A DNA stretch of 64,000 nucleotides, taken from the NCBI GenBank assembly GCA_933207985.1, contig OW240917.1, positions 244,192,822-244,256,821 of the forward strand, written 5' to 3'. Positions within the stretch are counted from its first letter, which is position 1. Every line of letters starts with the position of its first letter. Source of the stretch: Pelobates cultripes. Lineage: Eukaryota; Chordata; Amphibia; Anura; Pelobatidae. The notes beneath the pieces were generated by a model. It did not search any database and was not told the origin of the DNA. It saw nothing but the letters and a program-made list of their open reading frames with translations. The position numbers and the translations under genes were made by a program. Positions 1 through 11,010 of the stretch are shown here, one piece after another.

Positions 1-333
1 TGGGTTTAAGCCAATCAGAGTGTTATGAGTCATTTTACACAGCGTGGGAAAATTCAAAAGAACTTTCCCATGCTGTGTAAAATGACACAGAGCACTCTGA
101 TTGGGTGGCTTGAAAGTGTGCCATCAGAGCCATCAGAGTGTTATGAGTCATTTTACACAGTGTGGGAAAATTCAAAAGAAATTTCCCACGCTGTGTAAAA
201 TGACTCATAACACTCTGATTGGTGGATAACCAATCAGAGTGTTATGAGTCATTTTACACATAGTGGGAAAATTCAAAAGAACTTTCCCATGCTGTGTAAA
301 ATGACACAGAGCACTCTGATTGGCTTAAACCCA
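1..333. repeat. Triple tandem foldback, nested in an outer inverted repeat
   Basis: Three consecutive units of about 94 bp (11-104, 130-222, 230-323) each fold on themselves. Each begins near CAATCAGAGTG, runs through GAGTCATTTTACACA and GTGGGAAA, has the loop ATTCAAAAGAA, and returns through TTTCCCA, TGTGTAAAATGA and CACTCTGATTG. The whole block is enclosed by TGGGTTTAAG at 1-10 and CTTAAACCCA at 324-333, so it is also one larger palindrome. No coding potential. Seen directly; the class of element is not known to me. The element may extend beyond the window's left edge. Confidence 0.85.
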
Positions 334-360
334 CCAATCAGAGTGTTCTAAGCCTAATTG

Positions 361-399
361 CAGGGCGGGGCAAGGCTTTATAAGCCTTGACCCGCCCTG
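361..399. repeat. GC-rich 18-bp hairpin
   Basis: CAGGGCGGGGCAAGGCTT faces AAGCCTTGACCCGCCCTG across TATA, with one mismatch. It sits between the triple foldback and a T-rich stretch and belongs to the same hairpin-rich complex. The central TATA is a by-product of the palindrome and I do not call it a promoter. Confidence 0.75.
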
Positions 400-714
400 T
401 GGAGCTCAGTATGCGGCGTGCCCTCGAAGGGCGAACATGGATTAATTTTTTTTTGCGCTCGTTTTTTTTTGTTTTTTTTTTAAAGTGCGACGGGTGTAAT
501 GGATTTTTATTTGGCCTTTTTGGGGGCTGAAGAAAGAAGATTTTAGAAAAAAGAAGACGCCAAATGGTAAGTTTAATTTTTTTTTTTTTACAGGTTAGTT
601 ATTTTATTCCCCCCTCACTATTTGTAGGGTGAGGGGGGTAGGTAGGGGATAGTTTTTTTTGGGTGGGGGGTTGGTGACTAGGGGCTTGGGACCCCTAGTC
701 ACCTTGATTGGGGG

Positions 715-1445
715 GGGGTGTTTCATTTAGGGCCCCCACCCACCGCTCAGGGGTGGGGGCCAGAGGGGGGAGGACAGTAGGTCCCCCCCCTTATTGTTTT
801 ATTAGGGGCCCCCACCCCTGGGTGGGGGCCAGGGGGGAGGACAGTAGGTCCCCCCCCATATTGTTTTATTGGGGCCCCCACCCACCGCTCAGGGGTGGGG
901 GCCGGGGGGGAGGACAGTAGGTCCCCCCCCCCTTATTGTTTTACTGGGGCCCCCACCCACCGCGCAGGGGTGGGGGCGGGGGGGGAGGACAGTAGGCCCC
1001 CCCCTTATTGTTTACAGTGGCCTCACCCAATCGCGCGATAGCCAGGGGGGACAGAAGTTCCCCCCCCATATCTTTATTTAGGGCCCCACCCACCGCTCAG
1101 GGGTGGGGGCCGGGGGGGGAGGACAGTAGGTCCCTCCCCCCCTTATTGTTTTATTAGGGCCCCCACCCACCGCTCAAGGGTGGGGGCCAGGGGGGGAGGA
1201 CAGTAGGTCCCCCCCCCTTATTGTTTTATTAGGGCCCCACCCACCGCGCAGGGGTGGGGGCCAGGGGGGGGGGACACTAGGTCCCCCCCCTATTGTTTTA
1301 TTAGGGCCCCCACCCACCGCGCAGGGGTGGGGGCCGGGGGGGGCCAGAAGTTCCCCCCCATATCTTTATTTAGGGCCCCAACCAACCGCTCAGGGGTGGG
1401 GGCCAGGGGGGACAGTAGGTCCCCCCCCCATCCTTATTTCGGGCC
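715..1445. repeat. GC-rich minisatellite (unit about 75-85 bp, roughly 9 copies)
   Basis: Tandem units each contain GGGCCCCCACCCACCG, then CAGGGGTGGGGGCC, a G-run, GGACAGTAGGTCCCC and a TTATTGTTTTATT spacer. Every unit holds its own GGCCCCCACCC / GGGTGGGGGCC hairpin, and the G-runs could form G-quadruplexes. Copies vary in G/C run length, and some start GCTCAGG, others GCGCAGG. Short open frames across it are by-products of the repeat. Confidence 0.9.
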
Positions 1446-1494
1446 CCCACGGGCATGGGGGGGGTATTAGTTTTTTTTTTTTGTTTTTTTTTTA

Positions 1495-2004
1495 CAGTGA
1501 GCAGCTATATGCTGCTCACTGCTTACTACACATGCCCCTACTCGCGGTATAGCGAGTAGGGGCATTTAATTTACTAATACTAAGTAAACTTTACTTAGTA
1601 TTAGTAAATGTGGCTGAAAGACCAATTTTAGGTCTTTCAGTCTTTTAGTAGATAGCTCCCTGATACCGTGGGAATTAGGGAGTTATCTACTAAGCGGCTG
1701 CAAGATGCAGCCACAGCAATGAATAGGATCAGAGTTTCATTCATTAGAATGAAATTCCGATCCGAATAAAGTGCCGAATTGCATTCTAAGAGAAACTAAC
1801 AGACTGTTCTCATTCAGTTAGAACGCAATTCGGCAGTTTCATGTAAAATGACAGGAAGCATCGTGGGAACACAGAGGGAAGGTAAGGATCATGGGAAAAT
1901 TGCTCTGACCAGCGGAAATGAAGCACACTTTGCTCCTCCGCTGGTCAGAGCTGGTCAAGTGGAGGAATCCTCCATAAGGCAAAGAGTCCCTACTTTGTCT
2001 TATG
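1495..2004. repeat. Chain of 11 consecutive hairpins
   Basis: Successive stem-loops with unrelated stems follow each other: 1495-1521 (11 bp, perfect), 1533-1564 (13 bp, perfect), 1569-1609 (20 bp, perfect, 1-nt spacer), 1614-1640 (10 bp), 1645-1693 (17 bp, one mismatch), 1696-1712 (6 bp), 1726-1763 (15 of 17), 1772-1835 (18 of 19), 1902-1951 (15 bp, perfect), 1961-1973 (short palindrome), 1973-2004 (11 of 12). The order is read directly. The function is unknown. The style matches the interior of the TTAA element at 29088-29573. Confidence 0.85.
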
Positions 2005-2029
2005 ATTTTAAAAAAAACTAAAGAAGACA

Positions 2030-2640
2030 GGAAGAAAAGAATAACAGATCCTGAGAGAGGGGGAGAAGAGGAAGAGATTGAGGAAAGGTAAGTTCGGCAT
2101 GACAGTGCCGCTTTAAGTTACCTGCACTATCTTTTATATTTTATATATTTATTTATTTTACTTATATATTTTTTCCTCAAAGGTGCACCCTTTTCTGTTT
2201 TCTTTATCTAGCTAGGAGTGAGGCTGTGGGAGAGGCGGCCGATAATAAGCTGATGCATTACGGGTTTCCCTCCCTCCGCCCCTTCCCCCTGCTGGTGGGG
2301 GCTATCCCGGCCCCAGCACTCCAGCTATACTCACCGGACACTGGTGAACCTGTTGCCCAGCACAAGCTCAGGCTGCAGGCGCTACAATCGGATACTCCCG
2401 CAGTTCCTCCTCATGAGCACTGGGCCTATTTCAACCTCATAAGTTGTGCAGCTATGAGATCTATCCTGTTATTACCCATACAAAAATTGTGCAGTTTGTT
2501 TCTGAATGCTATGCTAATATTTCATACTGGTAGTTACCGCCATGCTTGTCACTGCTGTTGTGGCGTTACAAGCTTATATGTTATTATTTGCACATCAATA
2601 ATAAAGGATTTTAAAAAATAAATAAATAAGAAAATTCAGT
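2030..2640 (+). mobile_element. Possible retroposon or transcript-like 3' end
   Basis: A purine-rich stretch ends in GGAAAGGTAAGT (a donor-like site near 2086). It is followed by a T-rich tract, an acceptor-like TTTATCTAG near 2212, GC-richer sequence, and then AATAATAAAGG followed by an A-rich AAATAAATAAATAAG tail near 2600-2630. An open frame of 131 codons (2226-2621) runs into the poly(A) signal and shows no family I recognise, so I do not call it a gene. It may be the 3' part of the hairpin-rich repeat that begins at 1. Family unknown. Confidence 0.35.
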
Positions 2641-3645
2641 TCTACCATATGGCAAAATAAACGTGCTAAACACAATTAAAAACAAAAACAAAAAAAGTGT
2701 CAAAACTAACCATTGAAAATGATAGTGATTTAATGTATATACTCACAATGCAATTTATATACATGCTCTATATCTAATTCAAATTATAATTAAAGTGACA
2801 TTACTATACTACACCTACTCAACAAAATTATTCTTTCCTGTGGTCACCTCCAAAGGGGCATCTGAAGTTGGGAGGCTGGACGGAGTGCTCAACCGAAAAG
2901 GAATCTGGTCTGGATTCCAAACATACATAGTAAAAAAAAAAGACAATTGGGGGCAAATCCAAAACATGCCTTTCTCAGCAGTGGTGTTGGCGTAGAGCCC
3001 AAAATGTATAAAACATACAGCTTAAGGAACTGCGTACACAAAAATACAGCTATAAATTTAACAAGGCTATTAAAAATCACCTATCTCGGCAATCAAATAT
3101 TGGGATTCAGTTCCACCATATGACCATATTGTGTTAAACCCACCACTATGCGACAAGTACTGCAATATCAGAATGTATTCATTAATTTTGCATTATATAT
3201 CACAATGCTCTTACAACAAAATAATTAAATACACTTTAGTTCATTTAGCACTATTTAAGTTGTCTCCCATGTTGGAATTAGTGTAGGAGCCACCAATATT
3301 GGGGAACTATGGCTTGGTTCTTTTTTTGTGTGCGGTCTGTTTCTTAATCTGTATTTTGCACAAATTTTGGTCTCTACAGCAGCATCATTGCTGATAAAGT
3401 TCCTTTTTTTTCTTAAATAATTCAGATGACTGTTCTCTAAGAGAATCTGGGAATCATTTCTGAGAACTAAAAGACTTTATATACATTCCATACAGCGGTG
3501 CATATCAATTGTCCTTGATTTTATAATTATCTCTTGACCTACAGGAGTCATTAAAATGTATCCATTCATTTATTGAATTTGGGTGAGAAGCAAAAAAGAA
3601 AATCAAATGGTATTAAAGAAAATGCTATTAACCAGACGGAACAAT
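2641..3645. other. No gene seen
   Basis: AT-rich sequence with short open frames only. A TTAAAGTGACATTAC near 2791 resembles a decayed TTAA-MITE end, but no partner terminus was found. Confidence 0.5.
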
Positions 3646-3649
3646 CATC

Positions 3650-4980
3650 AGAACTTTGACACTTAGACAGGGAGGTATGCGGGGAAAGAGCAGGGGAGGC
3701 AACTGAGCTTCACGCGACTCAGGACGAAGAGCTTAAACACCACACACTGTGTAATTACACCACAGCCCCGACATATAGGGCCCCCCGACACGTAACTTAA
3801 GGGAACACAGCTCCTCCAGGATCACACCAGACCCACCAGGGACGACAACATACACATACATGCTGACCGAAGGGTACTGAGAGACAGGGAGACTAGGCAA
3901 CAAAGCCCCGAGGCCTCAAAGGCTTACACACACTTAGAGACATGCAGGTCCCAAGATAACACTTGGCATACACGCTACGGACGTATAACCAATGCCTGAC
4001 AGTCGGGGCAACACACGTCGTGACTCGTGGGAGACCCATGACACTCACACCTAAGTCAGGCAGACCTTAAAGCTGCACGCATGGACCACACACATTCAAT
4101 GAATCTCCCTGACGCACATAAGGACACTGATGGGCCCTGGGTAACCGAAGGCGCTCTACTGGGCCTGTGACCAATGAGGCTCACAACAATGAGCCGACCT
4201 CTTCTCGCTTTGGACACAGGAGGAAAGAACGAGATGATCTCCGAGTACACCACATACAAAGTGACACCGGATGCATGACTATTGATTCCTTGTTATACGT
4301 TCGAGGCCTGAGAGCCCTGTTGTTCCACACCACATTGCGGGCCAGCGAACTCACACCTAGCTGATTCTTCAACCTGAATAGCAACCTCCTGTGCGAGACC
4401 TACGAGTCTCACAACGTTAACACCTAATCGTGCCACACAACTATTGCTTTGAAATAAAAAAGGCCAATAACACTAAAACAATAAACAAAAAAAAAATATC
4501 TACAAAAAATTAGGTACCCAGTCACGAATGTCAAGTTATAACTGTCTGCACCCCTGTCCCATCGATATCAAATGATACCTAGGTCATGGGATGCCATCTG
4601 GCACATGTTTCACATACAGTCACTCTGAAATGGACCTGTCTATGTAATACCAGCACGAGCACTGATAGAGGAGCGGACCTGCACGTCCATACTCTGTAGA
4701 TTGCAATGCCTGTAAAACAACATTTAAGATTATGCGTAGCTGGGAAGCTATATATCAACCGCAGACAGATAGGTCATATTGAAATGTGAGATGGTGTCGC
4801 ACAAATTTGTATACAGTTGTTAGGCGCTTATTTTGACTCGAGACCTGCGTGTCTCATTCCCTCCTGCATATCTCCACCGATTAATTGCTATGTTTTATAT
4901 TTGAAACCTGCGCGTTTCTTTGCACTACACTCTCTTTGAAACTCTGAAAAAATTTCAATAAAAAAATATTTACAAAAAAA
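3650..4980 (+). mobile_element. Probable non-LTR retrotransposon 3' end (decayed)
   Basis: A 1.3-kb block of clearly different base composition (GC-rich, C- and A-biased) ends in CTGAAAAAATTTCAATAAAAA and an A-rich tail near 4950-4980. That layout fits a 5'-truncated LINE or processed insertion. No RT motif could be read, because the frame is broken throughout. Family unassigned. Confidence 0.35.
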
Positions 4981-7050
4981 TAATGCAATTTCTATTTATT
5001 TTAGGAAGTCCCAAGGGATTTGGAGCTTATATTTTCATACCAATATAATGGGCTTAAAGAAACTGATATCAAATACGTTATTGCAAATCAATAAATGCAA
5101 TGTACTTTTAATGGTTTTTAAATTTCTTATTTATTCTAAACCTTTTCCATAGTAGTGTCCAACTGGGACATACCTTTTACAAATAAATTAAAACTTACGG
5201 CTAGTTTTCTGTTACTTAGTTAAGGAGAACTGTTTCCTGCGATTTCTTTTTTTAAATATTAGGTTTATGTAAAGAAAAAATATATTTTCAAAAACGTGTA
5301 TTTTTGTGTAATCATTGTAATGAAATGCATTGCTAAACTTGCAGGAATATTTATAAAGCCCTAAAAACTATCCTTTCTTCAACAGTAATATGTTTTGTGA
5401 CTTCTGTTACTGAGAAATGCTTATTCATATACACCGGCCAATAAGATGAGAGTTTGGCCTATTAAGCCATCCCCAAGGCGGGCTTACAGTAATGAACCAC
5501 CCTCCAGGAGCCACATTTCTAAGAAACTCTCCCTGTTCTCTCGCAAAAAGCTGAGCCAGGAAACAGAGAGACCTGAAAAGCTCTGAATAGCTTGCAAAGT
5601 AGCGATACCGTACTTAGAGAAACCTGGTGAAAAAAAGATTTTCTGGAGAACAAATTTAATTATAGTGCAGATGTATTCATGTAATTCAACAATTTGAATA
5701 AATCCGCACTTTAAGGAAATTTGTACTCCAGAAAATATTGCTACTTTGTTGGAATTTTCAGAATTGTAGAAACTATGCTGTTGGCACTGAACATTGCCAT
5801 GGTGAATTGAAAAATTAATTTATTGCCATATTTCGATATTGGTATATCCTTTTGAATAGTTTTTTTAAACATGTTTTCTTTCCCCTTAATTGGGGCACAT
5901 GTTTAAATTGTCATTTTTATGCCATGGCTCGCTAATTTCCCTACTGAAACAAGCAGCCCTGGTTAAAGTAGAAGAGGGACACAGAATTTGAAAAAATTGT
6001 ATCCCTACATCATAGAATTTCAACATTTCCCTCTTAAAGCTACATTTATTTTTAAGCCAGTACTTTTAAAAGTTGCATCCGTTTAGCATTAACACAAAGA
6101 TACTGTTGTTTATTTAATTTTATTGGCATTTATATTTATGAATCATATTGCTGTAGAAACAAACCATCACTCATTTTGCAAAATAAGACGCAGTAAACTG
6201 CAACCTTTTTTGTGCTGTGTCCAGAATGACAATTTCATTTTATTCCCTCAATCTGTGAAGGTGCTGTATCGCAGAAGACATTTGTAATAAATGATGAGAT
6301 GACATACCGGTCTGAGCTGTAAAGCCTAAAGGTTTGCTTAGCAGATCGTCATTGCAATCCCCAGGGTTCTATTTAATGCTTGCAATTGTCTCTAAAAGCT
6401 CAGATTAATGGCTCCATATATATGTCATTTGTCTAAATGGTGCTTAAGAAGTAAAGAATGACCCAGTGGACCAGTAGCACAACGCCAAATATTACAGTCT
6501 ATTTTCTATGGCTCTTATAATGTAAAACCATTGACTTAATTAAATCTCCTTGCTATTTTCTGTCGATATTGAGCTAAATTAATAAAAATATACAGAATCA
6601 TTTTATACACATCCTGCGTAAATTCCCAACTTGGATGATTCAGTAAAGCACTGATTTTTGGGGGTTTACTACTCATTATGACTAATAAGTAAAAAAATAC
6701 AAAAACAGGGAATTGCTAACTCTTTCTAATAACTCCCTCAGCTCCTTAAATATATATTTTGCAGGGAGAAAAACAGCAATATTTTTCCATTTTCGTTTGA
6801 TCTGTGTTAAAAAAAAGTGCAAAACATCTGTTGAATTAATTCAAAATTAATTGCTACTTTTTACATTTAGCATTAGTAGTAATTTATTGATCTGATCAAA
6901 TACTGAGTTGTTAGTAAATTTCATAAATACGTATTTATATTCTCAAAATGAATGTAATTATTTTTGCATATTTACTGATCTCTTGTTATAAAACACAATA
7001 TGTAATATGTAACCTAATTCTTAAATGTGATATTTACTATGTAACTATCT
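4981..7050. other. No gene seen
   Basis: AT-rich, apparently mostly single-copy sequence. One long foldback lies at 5594-5749. The block at about 6180-6480 is less repetitive and could be a conserved noncoding element, which is inference from texture only. Confidence 0.45.
5594..5749. repeat. Solitary 155-bp foldback
   Basis: Arms nest from outside in: CAAAGTAGCGATA with TATTGCTACTTTG, then TTTTCTGGAGAACAAATTT with AAATTTGTACTCCAGAAAA, then AGTGCAGATGTATTCA with TGAATAAATCCGCACT. No obvious target-site duplication. It could be an old palindromic MITE or a hairpin-RNA precursor; only one copy is visible here. Confidence 0.6.
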
Positions 7051-7059
7051 ATGTTATAG

Positions 7060-7735
7060 TTACGTATAGTTACATAGTTGACTAGGTTGAAAGAAGACCA
7101 AAGTCCATCAGGTTCAACCCTGCAGCCCATTCTATTATGCTGTTGATCCAAAAGAGGACAAACATTTTAGCCATCTTCATTTATACCATAAAAAGGAAGA
7201 CAAACCCTTCTTGACTCTTCGGATCAACAGCCTGTTTACCTACATATCAATTATATCTTTCAATATTCTGTTTATGCAAATAAACACCCAAGTCTTTTTA
7301 AATGTATCTATAGATTCTGATAACACAACCTCTTTAGGCAGAGAATTCCACATCTTTATTGTTCTTACTGTAAAGAACTCTTTCCTCTTCTGTATGCGAA
7401 AACTTCTTTCTTTCAGTCTCAATGAGTGACCTCTTGCCTGTTGTATATCCTGCTAATGAGCAGGTTAGTATATAGCAATTTGTACTGACCCTGTATATAT
7501 TTGCATAGTGCTATCATATCCCCTTTGAGATGCCTTTTTTTCTAAAGAAATGAATTCCATTTTTTTTGCCTTTACTTATAACTAATGTTTTCCATCCCCC
7601 TTACTAGTTTTGTACCTCATCTCTGCACTTTTTTGTAGTTTTGCAATATCCACAACATATTTAAGGCAGGGTCTAGCCATTGTTTTGTAAAGAGGCAAAA
7701 TTATAGTTGGATCGCGTGAATCAGTTATTGTAGTT
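7060..7735 (-). mobile_element. CR1/L2-type LINE, 3' fragment
   Basis: On the minus strand the fragment contains a decayed RT-ORF C-terminus with residues FFTVRTIKMWNSLPKEVV followed by a FKK motif (ORF 7240-7422), the usual end of CR1/L2-type ORF2. It finishes with GGTTGAACCTGATGGAC and TATGTAACTA-like repeats. That is the typical 3' end of this LINE group. It is 5'-truncated. Copies at 10240-10800, 22040-22190 and 35185-35650 share the terminus. Confidence 0.75.
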
Positions 7736-9385
7736 TTATTCGCTACATTCATTTCTGGAAGCTAAAGCCCAAATAATGAAAATACACAAAATAGTCATTA
7801 TTACAACCTTTTTTTAATGCAGTGCCAATATATTTTTACCCCTAATCTAGGGGTAATGTCTACCCGCCAGTGATAAATTTGAAGTCACCAAGTAATAGTG
7901 GACATTTTAACCCCAGTTGTTGCCGTAGTATATATTAATAAATCATTTTAGTATTAAATGCCCCCAGAAAACAGACATTAGTGCCTGCACAAAACCAGAT
8001 GGATAGATAGAGAGATAGATGGATGGATGGATAGATAGATAGATAATTATTCTCCTATAAAATAAGATATTCTCTGATTTTTTCAACTTTAAACAGGGTT
8101 ATGAAGACCTCTACTAACTAATGAGGGCCTACAAACTTTGCCCACTTTCTAAACCAAAGCAGGGTTCCTATGACCTACTAATGACTAACCATGTCCTCTG
8201 ATCAATGAGTGACTGAGTCTCTTCCCTCACCTTTTGCACAGTAGAGTGATGAGTTAATAAATGGGTCAAGAGTGTCAGAGTATCCCAAGAATCTATCCAT
8301 CTATTATAATAAATTGCATTCCCACTTACTAGGGTTTTTTGGGGACCCCACTCAATTTTTCAAACAAGGGCATCAGTCATCGTTTCTCTTGGGCAATATA
8401 GGGCACTCTGAGACGTAATTTAATCTACAGCTCAGGCTGCTGCAAGCTAATTTTTCTTGATTTGGACATAGAAAATCAGATCTATCATGAGAAATAATCA
8501 ATAGTCCCACCATATTCTCTAATGACGTTTGGAGGACACCATCAAGTGCACAAGAGAATTTATTCTATTTCTCACTCAAAGCAAAAAAAAAATAGAAAAA
8601 AAAATCAGGTAGGCTGGTAGGTGCTTATCTCCTGTTAGATGTCACCCTCTAAATACCACAGTTTAATATAGTGTACAACTTCCTGTTTTCTTGGAAAGTA
8701 AAATATCACGAAAGCTACCAATCCTTTGAACCAAAGTGAAGTGGATGTTCATTTAATAATAACAGGATAGTCAGTTGTGTTTCCCTTGGATATGATGACA
8801 TAGGAAATTAAACCACAATTAAAGTTATTTATTAACTTGTCGTTAATGTAAATCTGAAGATAATGTGTTTATCTCTCCTTCCAATTACATAGAGGCAGCC
8901 ATCATTACTTAGCTACGCTTAAGAAATATTGTTAAACATGGGAGGTGATATTGTCAGCTACGTTTATCCAAAAATATTACTTTTTCAAAAATGCTGTTAG
9001 GTACGAAGGTTAAGGTTTTTTTTACGGTCAGCGGGAAATATTATTGCCCGTGTTTGTCTGATTAGCAGCGGAGTGAGGATTTACAGTGTTTGATTTCAAG
9101 CAATTGTAAATCAAAGTTTAATTACGCCGGAGTATTTGAGATTTGATATGAACAGAGAAAGTAAATTTGCACAGCTATTGCCATAACATTAAAATCGTTA
9201 GAGCGTAGAACAGGAAAACATCTGTTTAGTCTTTGAGGTTTGATTAAGAATCCAGAAATGGAATTATAGAAGAATTAATACGTATTCTGAATTCTTATAG
9301 TTTTACAATACTGGCTGCCCAGTTGAAATGATTAGAAGACAATTGTCACATCAAAATATGTTTTAATATCAATATAATCTATTTA
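7736..9385. other. No gene seen; possible conserved noncoding block
   Basis: Apparently unique AT-rich DNA apart from the microsatellite at 7995-8046. The stretch at about 9040-9200 is homeobox-site-like (TTAATTACGCC, CTGATTAGCAG) and free of repeats. Enhancer identity is inference only. Confidence 0.4.
7995..8046. repeat. GATA/GGAT microsatellite
   Basis: Imperfect GATA tetranucleotide run with GGAT interruptions. Confidence 0.9.
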
Positions 9386-9990
9386 TTAAAGGGACACTAT
9401 AGTCACCAGAACAACTACAGCTTATTGAATTTGTTCTGGTGAGTAGAATCATTACCTTCAGGCTTTTTGCTGTAAACACTGTCTTTTCAGAGAAAATGCA
9501 GTGTTTACATTACAGCCTAGTGATAAGTTCACTGGCCACTCCTCAGATGGCTGTTAGAGATCCTTCCTGGGTCATGGCTGCCTAAAATGCATCCAAACAT
9601 TCAGTATCTCCATTTAGTTGTTGCATGCAGACACTGAACTTTCCTTATAGAGATTCATTGATTCAATTAATCTCTATGAGGAGATGCTGATTGGCCAGGG
9701 CTGTGTTTGAATCATGCTGGCTCTGCCCCTGATCTGCCTCTTTGTCAGTCTCAGCCAATCCTATGGAGAATCATTGTGATTGGATCAGGCTACCACTTCT
9801 GCTAATGTCAGCAGGCAGTGGGCAGGTCTAAAGTAAACAGGGACAAAGGCAGCAGCATCAGGCTTGAATACAAGTAAGATTTTACTATATTTAGGGAGGC
9901 ATGGGGGGGACAGGGGAGCTAGATGGTGGTTTTAACCCTATAGGGTCAGGAATACATGTTTGTGTTCCTGGCCCTATATTGCACCTTTAA
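9386..9990. mobile_element. TTAA-flanked MITE (T2/Kolobok-like), family 1
   Basis: It begins TTAAAGGGACACTATAGTCA at 9386 and ends TGCACCTTTAA at 9990. It is TTAA-bounded on both sides, with a TTAAAGGGA-type terminus as described for Xenopus T2-family MITEs. No transposase. Inner hairpin sequences such as CCAGAACAA / TTGTTCTGG adjoin the left end, and AGGAATACA / TGTGTTCCT pair near the right end. A second family member is at 52371-52871. Confidence 0.85.
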
Positions 9991-10055
9991 ATATTGAAAG
10001 GAAATTGATTTTTAAAGCAAAGTATATGTAATAAAATGAGAAACTCCTTCCTACC

Positions 10056-10239
10056 TTTAGGATCCTTCAGCCATATACATGCACCTTGAGTCAGACAGTG
10101 TTTGAAAACCAACAGTTAGTCTCTATGGTCTTCAATGTTTTTGTGCAGGGAGTGAAGCAGGAAAGACCATAGAGACTAACTGAGTTTTTTTAAACACGGT
10201 CTGACCCAAGGTGTAAATATATGGCTGAAGGATCCTGTC
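10056..10239. mobile_element. Palindromic MITE, copy 1
   Basis: The 180-bp foldback starts AGGATCCTTCAGCCATATA and ends TATATGGCTGAAGGATCC(TGTC). Arms share CAGTTAGTCTCTATGGTC, with a loop of about 30 bp around TTTGTGCAGGGAGTGAAGC. The same element recurs at 47947-48130. The left terminus has lost the GACAGG seen in copy 2. Confidence 0.9.
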
Positions 10240-10800
10240 AAATATAGTTACATAGTTACATAGCTGAAAAGAGACTTGCGTCCATCAAGTTCAGCCTTCC
10301 TCACATATGTTATTGCTGTTGATCCAAAAGAAGGCAAAAAAAAAACCCAGTCCGAAGCGCTTCAAATTTTGCAACAAACTAGGAAAAAAATGCCTAGCTA
10401 TTAGCCCACTAATTGGAAATTATATCCCTGTATGCTATGTTTTTAGAAGTCTTTATCCAATTGCTTTTTAAACATCTGTAGTGACTCTGATAAAACCACC
10501 TCTTCAGGCAGAGAATTCCATATCCTTATTGCTCTTACTGTAAAAAAAACTTTTCTTTGCCTTAGATGAAATCTCCTTTCTTCCAACCTAAATGTGTGAC
10601 CTTGTGTCTTATATATAGCCCTGTTTATGAATAGATTTCCAGATAATGGTTTGTACTGGCCCCAAATATATTTGTATAATGTTATCAAATCTCCTCTAAA
10701 GTGCCATTTTTCCAAACTTAAATTTCATCTGCCATTTTAGTGCCAAGTCCCCCAATCTATTTAAATCCCTCTGCAGCAAAGCAATATTCTGCTCACATAT
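10240..10800 (-). mobile_element. CR1/L2-type LINE, 3' fragment
   Basis: It begins, in plus orientation, with ATAGTTACATAGTTACATAG, the 3'-terminal repeat. The minus-strand ORF 10443-10715 reads VFFTVRAIRIWNSLPEEVV then FKKQLDKDF, the typical C-terminus of the RT-bearing ORF2. The N-terminal RT is absent. It abuts the palindromic MITE at 10239 directly. Confidence 0.8.
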
Positions 10801-10930
10801 AAGAAAAGTAAGGCTGAGCTTTTCTCTTCTTTGTACATACTTAATTTAAAAACAAAAAAATCTATTACCTTTCAAAATTTGATGAACTTATTATTATATT
10901 TAAAAATATTTTTGAAGTGACATTTGTCCT

Positions 10931-11010
10931 TTAACCCCTAAAGGACCAAACTTCTGGAATAAAAGGGAATCATGACATGTCACACATGTCATGTGTCCTT
11001 AAGTGGTTAA
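10931..11010. mobile_element. 80-bp palindromic MITE, TTAA-flanked
   Basis: TTAACCCCTAAAGGAC faces GTCCTTAAGTGGTTAA. The centre CATGACATGTCACACATGT is itself palindromic. TTAA lies at both ends. No coding capacity. Confidence 0.75.

Noticed and set aside
361..430. TATA-containing promoter upstream of 420
   Set aside because: The TATA lies in the loop of a palindrome, and no coding sequence follows.
2226..2621. 131-codon ORF
   Set aside because: It runs into a poly(A) signal and A-rich tail and shows no recognisable motif; more likely a retroposon 3' region.
9386..9990. piggyBac assignment on the basis of TTAA flanks
   Set aside because: piggyBac also uses TTAA, but the TTAAAGGGA-type termini seen repeatedly here fit T2/Kolobok-like MITEs better.
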